In this document: piece by piece, positions 10,684-24,140 of the stretch
Position numbering within the stretch: the first letter of the stretch is position 1
Layout of the letters: every line of letters begins with the position of its first letter
Source: Coffea arabica
Lineage: Eukaryota; Streptophyta; Magnoliopsida; Gentianales; Rubiaceae
Direction: 5' to 3'
Length of the DNA: 64,000 nucleotides
NCBI RefSeq assembly: GCF_036785885.1
Contig: NC_092317.1
Span: forward strand, 1,676,501-1,740,500
Program-made: the position numbers and the translations under genes
The notes under the pieces: model-generated
The model's input: only the letters and a program-made list of their open reading frames with translations
The model's database searches: none
What the model was told of the DNA's origin: nothing

Positions 10684-13600
10684 ATGACTCACCCTCCACC
10701 ACTCCGGTACGATCCTTACTATCCACAGCCTCCTTATTTTCCGCCCGAAAACTACGGGTTCAGCACCATCCCTACCGTCCCCGCCACCACCACCAGGGAT
10801 CCTAAAGGAGGCATCAATACACTGTTTGTCTCTGGACTCCCAGATGACGTTAAAGCGCGTGAGATACACAACCTCTTCCGCCGCCGGCCCGGATTCGAGT
10901 TCTGCCAGCTCAAGTACACCGGCCGTGGCAATCAGGTCTCCTTCTCCCCCCTCATGCATTTCTCTGTAATTTCCTCCTTCTAGTTCCTGGAAGAACATCG
11001 GACACTGCTGACGATAAGCTAGTGAAGAAGATATTCAAACGATAGAAGAACAACAAAATCCTGACTTTAGTGTTAATTGTTCAAATTGTAGGTTGTTGCA
11101 TTTGCTACGTTTGTGAATCATCAATCAGCAATGGCAGCGCTTCATTCACTAAATGTAAGTGAGTGATTTATTTATGTGGGAGAACTTTGCGTTTTTTTGA
11201 ATGTTGAATAGTTTGTCAGTTATTTGCTTTTTAGGGTTGAAAAAAGTTCATATGCATTTGAAGGATCAGTTTTGTGAGGGCGAAGCTACATTTACAGTTC
11301 TGAGACCAAACATGTTCTGTGGAGTACAGGACAAATAATTAGGTAGCTCCATTTTGACCTGAAATGTTCATGGATACACTGCAGAAATTCCTCTAGACCG
11401 ACATATTGGCCTGTTTTTTTCAGTTCTCCGTGGTTGTGTTTCCAAATGCTTCTTAGATAATCTTTCTGCTTTTAAGGCTTATGCTTCGTACCTCTAGTTC
11501 TCTCCAAATCCAGAATTGTTGGGAACCTTATGGCATGGTTTTGCCATAATAAGCATATGTATCTACAAGACTGCTGCTCAGTTGATTATTTTCGGATTCT
11601 TGTTATCCTCTATTTGTGTATTCTCTGATTACTTGTTCTTCAGGGTGTAAAATTTGATCCTCAAACTGGATCCAGTTTGCATATAGAGCTTGCTAGATCA
11701 AATTCAAGAAGAAAAAATAAGCCAGGTTCTATGGTCTTTTTTTATTTTTTCTTTTTTTGGGAATGGGGTGGGGGAAGTTGTATGCTCTTTTTTATATTTG
11801 ATGAAAGTGAAGGCTCTGATTATTTCATATCAGTATACTGACATTCTGACCGAAATTGTTTTCATTCACAGGAAGTGGGCCTTATATTGTTATTGACAAA
11901 CGAACTAAATCTTCAAATGATGCGCATGAAACATCAAGTGATGATGGTAATATTTGTTCAGTTGTCATTATTTTTCCTACTCCCACTGAACAGAATAGAG
12001 AGAAGACAAAGTTAACAATCAAATTCTATTTCCTAATCTTTTGGACATCCATTCATTTTGTTTGGTGCTGATTTACAACAAATGGGTAAAGGACTGTGCT
12101 TCAATTTTGGTTCTCTTGGTTACAAAGTTATCATGATATTTTTTGTGCCATTCAGGAGATAGTGATGATCCATCCAGGCCCAACAATCCTGACTCTGCAA
12201 ACCAGGATGATTCAGTGGTGGAGAAAAGGTTTGAAAGATTTACAAACTATTTTTTTAATAACATATTCGGTGGTTTTTACACAATTGGGTAGTTCCTTCA
12301 GGAATTAGAATGTGTTTGGTTCCAAAGTTTCATTGTTATAATCTATCTTGTGATCTGGTCTTGAATAGTAGCGAGGTTGCTGCTGAAGCTGATAATACTT
12401 TAGCCCCAGAAACTGTAAGTAGGATCTATTGTACTGTATTTTCCCCTTTTCTTTGTATCATTCATTTGACTCTTAGTTCCCATAATGATTATAGTTTTGT
12501 TAGGCCAGGATACTCTTTTTTTTTTCTTTTATGTGCATTTGTACTTTGTTTCAGTTAGTTGGGTAGTTATCCAGTAGTCTGAATTTCTATTGCAGGAGCA
12601 AGCAGAAAAGGCTGTAGATGGTACACAAGCGTGTTCAACTTTGTTTATTGCAAACCTGGGTCCCCTTTGCACTGAAGATGAACTCAAGCAAGCCCTTTCT
12701 CAGTAAGTTTTACCAGAAACTTTTCTGTATCCAGAAGATAACCGTTTGTGTGCTATTCAAGCATCTGGTTGTGCAAGTATGTTTATTCATATATGAACAT
12801 TGAAAGTTGATGGTGCTAGTCTTTCTGGTGCAGATATCCAGGATTTAACTCCCTCAAATTACGTGCCAGAGGGGGCATGCCTGTTGCATTTGCTGATTTT
12901 GAGGTAAATATCCTGTTGTTGGTGATGACCAATAATTAGCTTAGAAATAAATGTGGTTTATTATTAAACTCATGGCAAATGATATTAGTGCACCGCATAA
13001 GCTTTATTTTATTTCCTATGAGAAGAATTACACTTCTCTCTTTAGTGCACAAATTGCCTTTCTCCTTAGCCCTACAATAAACCAGTTGTCATATTGCTGC
13101 TTGTTACACCTCCTTCAACCCATTTTTTCACAGAAGGCCATAGCACAACTCCATAATTTTCCAGTCCTGAAACATTGTGTCTCCACCCCCGTGAACGAGC
13201 CCCCATACTCACCACAGAGAACCAGTACATCCCAATTTGCCCAAAACCAAGATCCATTAGCTCCTGTGTCATTTACGTGCCATGAAAATAGACACCCACC
13301 TTGCTATTTATTCGTGTTCTTTTTGCCTGTCCTTTTTTCCTTTTCTTGATTTATTTCTTGATTCAGTTTCTTCTTCATATTCTCTGGAGTTGCAACCTTA
13401 TTGCTGCTGATGTTCAAAGTGTTCATTGATTTTTTTTTTTTTTTGGTTTTTCAAGACCCGGGGGGGGAGTGTTTGGTCAATAATCTCGTATTATCAGCCA
13501 AATTTACAAAAATCAGTATATGCCCATAGCGAACTAAAAATTACTGACAAGTTTGAAGTCATTCGCTATCTGTCTGGAGGATTAGGGAATGGCCATTGCT

Positions 13601-13846
13601 TCATCTGCTTCATTCCTTCATCTTGTTATACGGCAGGGAGTTGAACAAGCATCGGAGGCAATGAATGCACTTCAAGGCAGCTTGTTGTCATCATCAGACC
13701 GGGGCGGCATGCATATAGAGTATATACTCTGAACTCTTTTAATTTCTGATATACCTTCAGAATCTTCCTTTATTACGACGATAAACTGAGTGAGATCCTT
13801 GTTGGTGCTCTTCAGATATGCGAGGTCTAAAATGAGGAAGCCTTAA
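10684..13846 (+). CDS. Two-RRM RNA-binding protein
   Basis: Ten exons: 10684-10935, 11092-11154, 11644-11725, 11872-11946, 12156-12228, 12369-12414, 12596-12702, 12834-12903, 13637-13719 and 13816-13846. Phases agree throughout and give 293 aa ending SKMRKP. The N-terminus is Pro/Tyr-rich (MTHPPPLRYDPYYPQ). RRM1 is about 46-125, with RNP2 LFVSGL (47-52) and RNP1 in VVAFATFV. RRM2 is about 212-287, with RNP2 LFIANL and RNP1 in MPVAFADFE; an acidic Ser/Asp linker lies between. The layout, including GVKFDPQTGSSLHIELARSN after RRM1, matches plant proteins related to RBPMS/couch potato and yeast Whi3/Scw1. They bind mRNA; the exact role of this plant clade is not settled. Position 10684 is the first in-frame ATG; upstream there is only a GTG. 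Exons 3 and 5 use weak donors (GTTCTA, GTTTGA). Confidence 0.92.
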
Positions 13847-15044
13847 AGAGGACAACACTGTCAAAACCCCAAAAATTCACTCCGGCACTGCTGTAAATTT
13901 TGAAAAGAAACACGAAGAATGGCAGCACTCTATGGCATAGCTGTCTAAATGAGATCCTTGCTAGACACTTAATGAAGAAAATCGAAAGCTCTAAAATGAG
14001 ATTCTTGTTAGATATTTAATCTTCGACTGTATGAGCATAGTTGTCTAAATCTACAACCCGTTTGAATTGTTATTTTCTAGAGTTTTTGCAAAAAAAATAC
14101 TATAACTATGTAAAGTAGAAAGGTGATTGAAAAATGTATTCACGAAAAATATAAAATGCTTTTGGAGAAATTATTTTTCGTATATCTGAGTTCTGTAGTG
14201 TGATGCGTAGTATTGTACGCTTCCAAAGGCGTTTCTTGGTGACAATTTCCTTTTTCAACCCTTTTTTGAAAGCCCTAAATCTAGGGGACTACATTCCTTC
14301 TGGGTTAACGTGTACAGGTTTTCGCTTAGGAAAAATTCCATTTGGTTAATGGTCTGCTATTGTACCAGTTATTGAAAGTTAACTTTGCAAGATTCTCAAA
14401 TCCTTGTGAATCTAGATTTAACACAATGGCCAGGGTATTTGTTCATTGTCTCTGGTTTTCGGCAATTTCATTCCCCCTTCTTCCTTTGCTAAAAAATTGG
14501 TATATATGTGTAAAATATGTAGAAATAGTGTCAACAATTCCAAACGATTTAAATCAAGACAGCAACTTTGTGGCAGCAAACTGCATTCGTTTCAAAAGCA
14601 ACTATTAATGAAGTATGAAACGATAAAAAGCAGGTGAGAAATAAATTCTATTGTCTGAAGAAATATAGGATTTTTAAGAAAAATTTTCTTGACAATAAAA
14701 TTATACACATACGAACATATTTTCTTTGCAATTTAGGAGAAATTGTTAACTTAGAAGTGAATTCCGCTAGACAACTTCCTGACTGGAGAATATGTAGGCA
14801 TAGTAGTTCTCATCTTTTGATCTTCAATCATTTTTAAGATCCATTTTGATTACAAAACTTCAAGACTGCTAACTTGCTTCTGTACAAAAGTCAAAATCTA
14901 GATAGCATTGCTTTGATTGGATTCCGCAAGAACAAAAAATGGAAGTATCTATTTGCATTGAAATCATAGCTTGTCGCAGGAAGCAATTTACAAAGCTTGT
15001 CGCAGGAAGTATTCTTCAAATGGAGTTCTTGTTTTATCCCTCTC
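13847..15044. other. Convergent 3' regions, no gene seen
   Basis: The RRM gene (+) and the kinase gene (-) point toward each other here, so this holds the two 3' untranslated regions and AT-rich spacer. Short frames near 14342-14837 have no recognisable features. Confidence 0.6.
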
Positions 15045-18000
15045 CTAGAAAGCAGGTCTTCTCTCTTCCAGTGAGAGCTTTCCACTTATTCCCTCCAATG
15101 TCTCCTTCATAATTGGCCCACTATATTGTTGATGTTGAAACTGAGGTGCCCAAATTCTTCCACTCCGGCTGCCAACATCATATCCTGGTGCTGACATCTG
15201 AGATGGGTCCATAATTATGTCGCCCTCCAGCATCCGAAGCACCTTTTGACCATGAGCAGGCAAATTAGTAAAGAGAAATTTTAATTGAGGAATCTACATG
15301 ACAAACAAGGCCTATTTAGTGGAAATGTTGATAGGTACAAAAGCAGGTTCTTTTGTAGTCCTGCTGTACCAACTGATTTGGTGAAATGCAGGATTGAACT
15401 TGTAATTCCCGCTCAAAACTGCTGATACTTTGCCTTCTACGTAAGAAGGTAAGATGTGGCTCACTTTTTGTTGCCTCAAGACCAGATTCAATTTTGTGCA
15501 CAATACAACACAAGATGACTTATGGTTTCAGAAGTGGCCAAAAATGGATATATCTATATCCGTCTCCTACGGACAAGTTGTCCATGTTGTAGACTCTAAG
15601 GAAACAGTAACTAAATGCAGCTTTCAAACAAGATCATGGTTTACTAATCATATATGCTCATAAAAGGAGATTCCATGTAGTTTAGAGAAAAAAAATTGTA
15701 CTTTCACCGAAGAAGAGCATTAGAAAAGTAACCAAGTTAAGAGGATTATTCCTTTAGTAAGATGACATGCTTACTTGCAGTCAGGTGACCATGCATTTGA
15801 TAGAAAAGCACCTTGTGCAATTATACTGTTAAGCAACAACTATGTTAGATTTTTATTGTTGTACCCCTAAACCAAGCATTTTTTACCTGTGACATGCGAG
15901 GTCTCGTATGAGGATCACGCCTTATGCACATAGATGCAGCATGCAACATGCAGTAAACCTCATGTTCTGAATATTGGTTTCCTAGACGAGGATCGACAAG
16001 TTCATCAATCGCATATTCATCCAACAGTGGACGTGCCTGTATCAAGATAAAAGAGGCAGAATCAAGGATAAGATGAGATGGACATAAGGATCTCCAAATC
16101 TGCCAGTTTCGGAAACCAAAATTGGAAAGAAAAGGCTTTATAAACTTGTTGAAATATACCCATTCCGTGAGACACTGCTGGCCCTTGGGCCTGTTAAGAT
16201 CCACTGCTTTTCTACCAGTGACTAGCTCCACTAACACCACTCCAAATGAGTAAACATCAGCCTTATCAGTGATTTGACCACTTTGAGCATATTCAGGAGC
16301 CAAGTACCTAAATGAAGTAGAACAACTTAAGTGATTATAGACTGGTGAACATATTCTCCAGAGGTAACAGGATAAATCAACACTTACCCAAATGTTCCAA
16401 TTACTCTAGTTTCAACACCTGTGTCTCCATCAGGTTGCCATCTAGCCAGACCAAAATCTCCAACCTTGAAAACAAATTGTTCCAGTAAGACATATTTGGT
16501 CTACTACTACTCTACTTCTATCATAAGAAACATGATGCAGATGTATGTGATGTGGAAGCTGCAGATCTCCCAAAACAAAATTTTTAATTGACAAAAAATG
16601 AAGAAATGATATTGAACTTCTAGTTTGATGTATGAAAGTTAACCCATAGGACATATCTTCAAGCAAATATAGAAATGCACTTTTAACTAGCATTGTCATC
16701 CATCGAGATTCCAAGAGCAACTTTTCACAGAAAATGGTGTGCCTTGTTAACTACATCTCCTGATACAAAACTTGCATACCAGTGGTTCAAAGTCGTGAGT
16801 AAGGAGAATGTTGTTTGGCCGCATATCTCGGTGAACAATGCAACCTACTCTGCACTCTTCATGAAGATATCTTAGCCCTCTTGCAGCTCCCACAGCAATT
16901 TTCTGCCGAGCAGACCACTCTAAAGGATCATGATGTCGTCCTGGAAATATAACAAGCTTGTTACAAGAAACTATAGCAATTCAAAAGCAGCATCTTGAAC
17001 TTACATGATTGAGCTCTTTGAACTGTAACTAGTAAGGTTTTACGCCTACATGTACTTGAGAAAATAGTTTAATTTACGTCTAGATTTTCTACCTCTATCT
17101 CATGAAATTACTTAATCATAGCTTAGTTCAGTGGAATGATAACACTATTGCATACCATAAAGATGAGAATCCAAAGATCCATTGCAGATGTATTCATAAA
17201 CTAGAAGCCTTCTGCCATCCTCAATACAGAATCCAATCAACATAACAACATTACGGTGCTGAGCACAGCTAAGTACTTCAACTTCAGAGCAGAATTCTTG
17301 GTCCCCTTGAGAACTAGCCAGTTTGTGTTGCTTAACTGCAACTACCTGGCCATCTGAAAGGACTCCCCTATGAACAGATCCATATCCTCCTTCAGCCAAA
17401 AAATTAGCTTGTGAAAAACCTCCAGTAGCAAGCTCCAGCTCAGCATAGGTGAACCATCTAGGAGGTTTTCCAAATACAGGGGCTTTATGTTGACAAATTG
17501 AACACAAGGGAGGAGGTCCAAGTGGTCCATTTCTAGACAGTGAAATTGCTTCTCTCACATTTCCACTGAAATCCAAATTAGACCTGTAGTTTGGCGAACA
17601 AAAGGCAGCTTCTTCATCCAGTTTACAGAATTTTTCTAGCAAAGCCTTTGTTGTAGAATTCTGTGACCTGTTATTTAATCTCTCAGTGCTTTCTTCCGAA
17701 AGAGATGACTGACAACGTGAATTGACAACATCTGCTACCCATGGTTGGAATCTTAAGCTTGACGAGGTTGTGGACAAATTTTCACTTTCCGTGTCTGAAC
17801 TGGATTCATCAAGATCTTGATCTTGTTTAGTGGCTAACAATATGTCCTTTTTCAGGTCACTATTTGTCTCGGTAACAAAAAAAGGTGAAGTTCCAGGATC
17901 AGAGCTTGAGACCGATGAAGTTCCAGCTTCAGTTGCTGTAAACATTTCAGGACTACTTGTTGGGGTAACAAGAAGACCTCGGGTAGATATCAATGAATCA

Positions 18001-19589
18001 TTCTTGTTGGCTTCTTCTTTTCCAGACGACTGATCCAGCTTGGATGATGATGCTCCAGTGGCTTCAGGTTCCTTTTTAGGTGATCCAACTAAATTTAGGC
18101 GGAGAACCTTAGGTTGAGATCTCTTCATAACCACTATGTTGCACTGTAGTTCTTCCATGCACCGCTTCTCCTCATGTTTCAGGTGTCTGCAGAGCTTAAA
18201 TGAGGATCAGCACTACTTTATTATGAAATATATGTGGAAACCTGAGTAAGTCAAAAAGTAAATACATAGTTACAACTGACAGAATTATGTATATTACTTG
18301 TCCAGCACAACCCAATTAGCTTGAGTTCTCCTTGCTTCCGCAGCTACCGAACCAAAGGGGGATCCAGCCACAATTTTAATCTTGACATTTATCTGAGAAG
18401 AATTTTCAGGACAGGAAATGAAAAATGACAGAAAGTAACATGCATTGCGTGCTTCAACATACCCCCTCCTTGTCCCTTCCCCCCAAAAACGATGGAACAG
18501 AATCTTTAATTCTGACCTTATTTGGATCATAAACATCATGAAGCTGAAGGATCATCTGGGAGCAGGAATCTGTTATGTCGGATTTCTGTTCTGAAGTAGT
18601 CCCAGCATGCGACCTTCTGTGGCCGCTGGCACAATCTCCTGCAAATCGTGGGAACCCCCATAGCTTTTTACCTAAACATTGAGGAAAAAAAAGTTTGTCA
18701 GGTCTAGAAATCCATAATTGCTGTCATCAATTCCATAAAATTAAAAAAAAAAAAAGAAAGATAAAAGATAAAAACACACACACACACAACAGTAGAATAG
18801 ATCACAGAAAACATGAATTTCCCATTTATGCGCAAAAATGCAAAGATCACCTTCATTCCATAGTGCCAATGCGGGCAAAGAAGTTGTACACAGTACAATT
18901 TATGACAACTACAACTGATAAAAACTGAACTTAGTTGAAATATGTAATTTGCTTAGTTAAACAACTCCTGACATTATATATTTCAGACGTCCACTACAAA
19001 TAGTAGTGTGAAATCCGACAGAATTTTCAGGCAATGTAGAAGGCTAGCTGAGAAAGTTCTCATGTTTAGCAAACTATCAGGAAACATATGAAATACTTTG
19101 CAGCTAATCCAAGAATCACATCATAAACCTGTGCCTCCAATCATCTGAATTAAATTTCTACCAAAACTCAAGAACAATGGGTGGTGGTTCCTGCAACAAA
19201 AGGATATCGACTTTCTATCCCACTTACAACAGCAAATGAGAATCCATAAATGTAATAAAAATTCTAAGATAGACGCACACATATGAGACTGCTAGTAGTT
19301 CACTTTCTCTTTTTGTCAGAGACATAGCTTCCCTTCTCCAACACTGACTTTAAAGCATGGCCCAGAAAAAGTGAGAAACAACAAAAAACAAAACAGAATA
19401 ACGCAATTTACCCGGATTTTGTGAAGGAACAACCACAAGGAGCGTAATGCAATCTCCAGGTTGAACAACATGAGTTAAAGCCCACACAAGAGCAGTCTTT
19501 GGAATTTCCTTTGATGCCTTGACAGCAACCACAACTTTTTCAGTTACAGAGTCTCTGTCTAGCTTCCCCTTCGTCAAATCCTTACTCAT
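15045..19589 (-). CDS. USP-domain receptor-like cytoplasmic kinase
   Basis: Nine exons on the minus strand: 19589-19412, 18671-18517, 18392-18298, 18186-17156, 16940-16780, 16464-16388, 16307-16160, 16036-15887 and 15242-15045. All phases agree; the product is 730 aa. Residues about 15-165 form a universal-stress-protein/adenine-nucleotide-hydrolase-like domain ([40 protein letters not shown]). A Ser-rich linker holds [20 protein letters not shown]. The kinase domain starts near 385, with [12 protein letters not shown], Lys428 (VAVKQHK), catalytic loop HRDMRPNN (Asp525, Asn530) and DFG at 543-545. It matches the plant family often labelled inactive protein kinase SELMODRAFT_444075-like. The usual HRDxK lysine is Arg here, which also occurs in relatives; the Asp and DFG are intact, so inactivity is not obvious. 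No signal peptide or membrane segment is seen, so a cytoplasmic location is likely. Confidence 0.94.
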
Positions 19590-21420
19590 TATCTCAGTTG
19601 AAAACTTTTCTCCTGCTTTAAACTTTCAAGACTGAATATAATTTAATCCTCTGAACAAATCATAGCCTCGATCCGTTTATCTTCATGTATAAAGAAACAA
19701 GAGGACTACCAAAATGCACATATTTCTAAGTGGAACAGCAGCAAGAAATCATTATTGGCATTATTGTCCAATATGCCCCACCCTTGACATTGTGATTAGC
19801 CTGCATATACAGCCGACATGGACACTGTTCCTCCAACTACGAGACCCGTCTAACAAACGCTCCGAAAATCACTTTCCCCGGAAAATTTTCCTTCTGCAAG
19901 GTAATTGTCTACTTATCTTTTACTTGGATTTCTCCTTTTGGAGGGGATGCCAATTGCCAGCCAGATATAGTACTGAAATCGGGAATGAATGATATTCTTG
20001 AACTCCCAGACAAGAAGATAAATGTCATAAAACTGCGTGTAAGATTCTGAAATGGTACCAAATCAGCTCTTTCAATGCATTTAGAGAATGCTATTTTCAC
20101 AACCAAACGAATCCAAATGACTTGATGGAAGTTCAGCAAGCTGAAATCTTGTTTTCAAGCACAATCATTGACTGTTTGGCACATGATATCTGGCAACAAG
20201 CAGAAACAGACGTAAATATACCGCCAGAATCACCGGAGAAAACTTACTTCTCACTAGATGTCCCTTTATAGGCAGCTTTCAAATCCAGGAGTCAAAATTG
20301 GTGAAAAAGGGACATCAGGTGAAATGAGCTGTTTCCGAGATCCAAAAAAAGGAGTCTACTATTTCAAAAATGGAATTTGAGGAAACCTTTGAACTGAGAT
20401 TTCACCTTTACCTATTACAATTTCAAAAAAAAAAAGATTCCTTCTCCTATAGGAAACAGAATAACTATAGCTATTGCTTTTACCTTTGCCTCAGCACACC
20501 ACAAAAACCCAAATAATAATCAAAAGCAAAGGCAATCCATGTCCATCCAAAACACAAAAAGTCCACATCAAATCGTTGAAATGACTAGAGAGTTGATTTT
20601 TTTTTTTTTTGTTCTTATTTCTTTTGTTTTTTCCCCCTCTGCTAGTATCAGAAATGATTCCTCAGTCTTTAATTACAAAAACTAACATCAAACCCACCAT
20701 GAAAGTTCCACCACCTCAAGATTTTGAGCCACTACCCTGCAAAATTGCAAAATGCCCATTAGTATACTTGTACTAATCAGATTGCAAAATAATGCACATT
20801 CGAACATAAAACAATCGAAAAAAAATTGATGAGGATGAGGGTTGTCTTAATTCTCACTGGTAGAGGAAAATTTATGACATCAGTAAAGATTTTGGCTCTA
20901 GGGTAGTGTTAAATTGTTAATGATACAATATTCCCGCAGAGAGTAGAGCTGAGCGAGATGGGATTTTTGCTATCCGAAAGTGACAATCGTCCCTTATCTA
21001 TACTCTTGCTCTGCTTTCACATCAAAACAGCTAAAAGCAAACAACAAACCCAAAAGGCCAAAACATACTCCATACTAGTACTATTGTAGATTCAACATGG
21101 GTGTTTCTACCGTCTCAAGTGTAGTGCGTGTCTCTGAGAGAGAGAGAGAGGGGCAGCAGAGGTAGCGGAAAGATAGGAAAGAAGTAAATGAAAAAATAAC
21201 GAAACCTAAATGAGGAAAGACCTGCAAGTTGAACAACCTCAACAACTGAACCCCATATTGATGTTAGCATAATACCATGAAAAGAGAATAATGATATTGA
21301 AGCGTTTGCTGATGATGATGATCATGAATGAGTTGTTTGTAGTAGTACTCACTACTTAGTAAGAGAAAGCCATGGACACTTGCATCTATTTGTGTAACAG
21401 GAACTTTTCAACAGGGTGGA
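19590..21420 (-). promoter_or_regulatory. Kinase 5' leader/promoter with probable leader intron
   Basis: A strong donor on the minus strand (exon end 20248, then GTAAGT at 20247-20242) pairs with an acceptor at 19634-19632 (TATATTCAG), giving a likely leader intron of about 616 bp just before the start codon. A further acceptor-like site lies at about 20738 and another at about 21222, so more leader exons are possible. A (GA)n tract at 21137-21151 and pyrimidine-rich DNA fit an upstream regulatory region. This was read by eye; transcripts would decide it. Confidence 0.38.
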
Positions 21421-23278
21421 GGGGTTGCTACTTTGTTTATACTTTACACGGAAATATGCAATGCAAAAAACCCAAAAAAAAAGTGGTGCTCAATAATCTG
21501 TGCAGAAAAGAGTAGACTGGACTGGGAGGGAGACTGGTCCCTTTCTTTCTCTTTGCTCTACTTACTCTCTTCTGTTCTGATATTTGTATTTTCACTGTTG
21601 TCACTGTTATTTTCTGATTTCCACAGTCTGCAGATGTTAATGTTTGAAGTTTTTAGGAGAAGAAAAGGAAAAAAAAATAGTGTGAGTACTAGCTGATGTT
21701 TGAGGTTTGTTTTCCAATAATGCCCTTGTCTTCTGCATTTAACATCAACTCTAACCTATTAGGCAGTTGTTTGAGGCACGCACTCAAACAAGCGTGTAAC
21801 TCGTAAAGATCGTATTTTTTTTCTGTCGTGCCTTGTTTGAAATGTGATTTTAAAAAAAAATTATGTTTTATGTAAACATATTTTTCAATTATATTTTTAT
21901 TTTATATATATTAAATCGTTACAAAATTCTAAAAATAGTAGTCAATGGGGAAATAGTTCAACCCTTGCAATGAAATGTTTTAAGTAGCTCAGAACTCCCA
22001 CAAGGAAGTGAGCGATTATAGAGAAATAAGGTAGAGAAATAAATAAATTTAATAATATATAAGTGACATATTTTGTTTAGGATTAAACTTATATACATTA
22101 ATGGGTTTGTTTGGATAGGGTAATAATAAATCTCACGGTCTCAGTCTTGGGAACAAGTTATTGGCACTTAAATTATTTTTAATATACTCTATAATTTTTT
22201 TTTTGTAAGTTCTGCAAAAAAAAATAATAATAAATGGAAAACTTGGGTTGCCTTTATCATTGGCCTAAAGGAAATTTGTCACAAAGATGATTGAATATAG
22301 TTCGTTGGCTCCAGTAGCCACATTTTTCCCATGCAACATGCTTTTTAATTTGGCAATTTGTTAATTTAAGGGTTGATTGTATGTGTGTCCTTCTCTATTG
22401 GTGCCTAAAATTAATGACTAATTCCACATCCTTTCCACTGCTGCAGCATTACCATATTTGATTCCATGTACCAAAATATTTAAAAGTGATTGCAATTGAT
22501 TCTCAACTCGAGGAAAGAAAAAATCTGGACCCATTTGGAGTGCTATGTTTTGAAATTTTTGTAGAAAAAAAAATATACAGTAACGATTCGATGCATATGA
22601 GATAATAAATAATAATTAAAAAATACGTTCAAAGAAACTTTAAAAAATTCTCATTCCTTAGAAAACTGCAATCCAAACCGCGCTTGAGAGTTACAAAAAG
22701 GATTTAAAGAAAGAAATTTTGTTAGGGGACAATGGGCATATGCTCACAGGATAATATAAACAAGAGCACAAACGACGTCATATAAACCAAAATTTGAGTT
22801 TCGAAAGCCTGCAGCGGCCAGACTGAGCCCCAAGCTGCTGAATAATGGAAACTTCAGATTTGGCTTTAAAGATTGTCTTTAGTTAAAAAAGAAAAAAAAA
22901 AAGAAAAAAATGTGGTAGTGTAGGTGTAGCATACATTCATGATTCATCTTTATGGAGGGTGGGCACTGGGCATTGGTTGGATGTGGGCGGCGTACAATTA
23001 CAATCGCTGCTCCAAATTTTTTAAACAAAAGCAGCAATTCAGTTCCCTATTTTAAGTTTTTAACTACTACTACTAAACCACTGATCTAAGCTCCGTGGCA
23101 ACCAACAAAGTCTTTTAAGTATGATGGGGCGAGAGGTAAGGTTTCACTAAAGCCCTTAAGTCTTTAAGGTTTGCCTTCCATCTTTTGTCACTAAAATTTG
23201 ACAAGTCATTTTAAATAGCTTCTAAACGAGTATGCAGTCCACTCGATCTGGATCTTCAATAGATAATTTATGCCATGC
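21421..23278. other. Intergenic with MITE pieces
   Basis: No gene is supported. Partial copies of MITE-like DNA lie near 21825-21950 and 22535-22690; the latter ends in gcaatccaaaccgcgc, the terminal motif of the family seen complete at 23279. The remainder is AT-rich. Confidence 0.5.
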
Positions 23279-23409
23279 TTGGATTGCTTGTTTCCGTCGG
23301 AAAATATTGTCGTTTTCCGTAATCACATTTTCCTATCACCTTTTTCCCTCACATATATCAAATCGCTACAGTAATTTTTCCATGAAAAATGACGGAAAAT
23401 GCAATCCAA
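23279..23409. mobile_element. 131-bp MITE, copy 1
   Basis: Starts TTGGATTGCTTGTTTCCGTC and ends with the near reverse complement GACGGAAAATGCAATCCAA. A second copy at 50576-50706 has the same length and differs at only three positions. It has no coding capacity. Superfamily and target duplication were not resolved. Confidence 0.85.
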
Positions 23410-23984
23410 ACAAAACCTTAGTTTTTTTCAATTTTTTCTTGAATCTTTTCAGATTCCTCCTCCCCATAATAAAGAATAAGTGTAAATTTATTATACCCTG
23501 AAAAAAAAAATTACTACTACTAGTTACTATGACTGCATCCACATCTGACTTGGTAACGAGACCTTCCCGGCCAGGAATTGAACCCCTTGAAAGTTGAAAT
23601 TTGAACTAGACGCATTCTTTCTTTTCTATTAAATTAAATGGGCAATTGGCTTTTAGTTATAGTAGTGTGTAGTACGTATTTAAATGATGGACCCCAGTTA
23701 AGGATCCAACAATTATGGTTTAACTTTGTCTTCTTTACATGCAATGATGATTTTTACCATAATGTTCTCTTAAAGTTTTGTGAAATTTAAGTGAGCCAGA
23801 CAAATAATTCGCAAATCAAGACAATCCGTCCCATGTAGGACTGCCAATGCCATCATGTTCTAAACTTTTCAACTGCGGATTCTTTTTTCAAGATGGGATT
23901 TTGGAGGGAAAGAGCTTGAAGCTAACATCTCTCTACCTCCCAAGCTCTCAGCGGTTTATTATTTTTTGAGGTTTTTTTTTTTGA
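23410..23984. other. Intergenic, possible SINE-like B box
   Basis: The complement of 23565-23590 reads ggggttcaattcctggccgg, which fits a pol III B box, but no A box, tail or target duplication was found. Nothing else is seen. Confidence 0.35.
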
Positions 23985-24140
23985 TTAATCTTTTCTACAC
24001 TGACAGTCAGTGTATACACTATCAGTATTAGATAAATGATAACTGTACAAAATTTGAATTTGAAATTCAATTTTTACACACATGTCATTAATCTAACGAT
24101 GATAGTGTATACATTGAGTCAGTGTGGGAAAGATTTACTT
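23985..24140. mobile_element. MITE with tcagtgtatacact termini
   Basis: The left end tctacactgacagtcagtgt atacactatca and the complement of the right end (cacactgactcaatgtatac actatcatcg) are imperfect inverted repeats around an AT-rich core of about 90 bp. A diverged relative lies at about 30960-31065 (acatacactgacagtgcata and tgcagtgtacataagattaa), and a partial one near 26335-26370. Confidence 0.65.

Noticed and set aside
23565-23590. B-box-like motif that might mark another SINE or a tRNA
   Set aside because: No A box, tail, target duplication or cloverleaf could be found.
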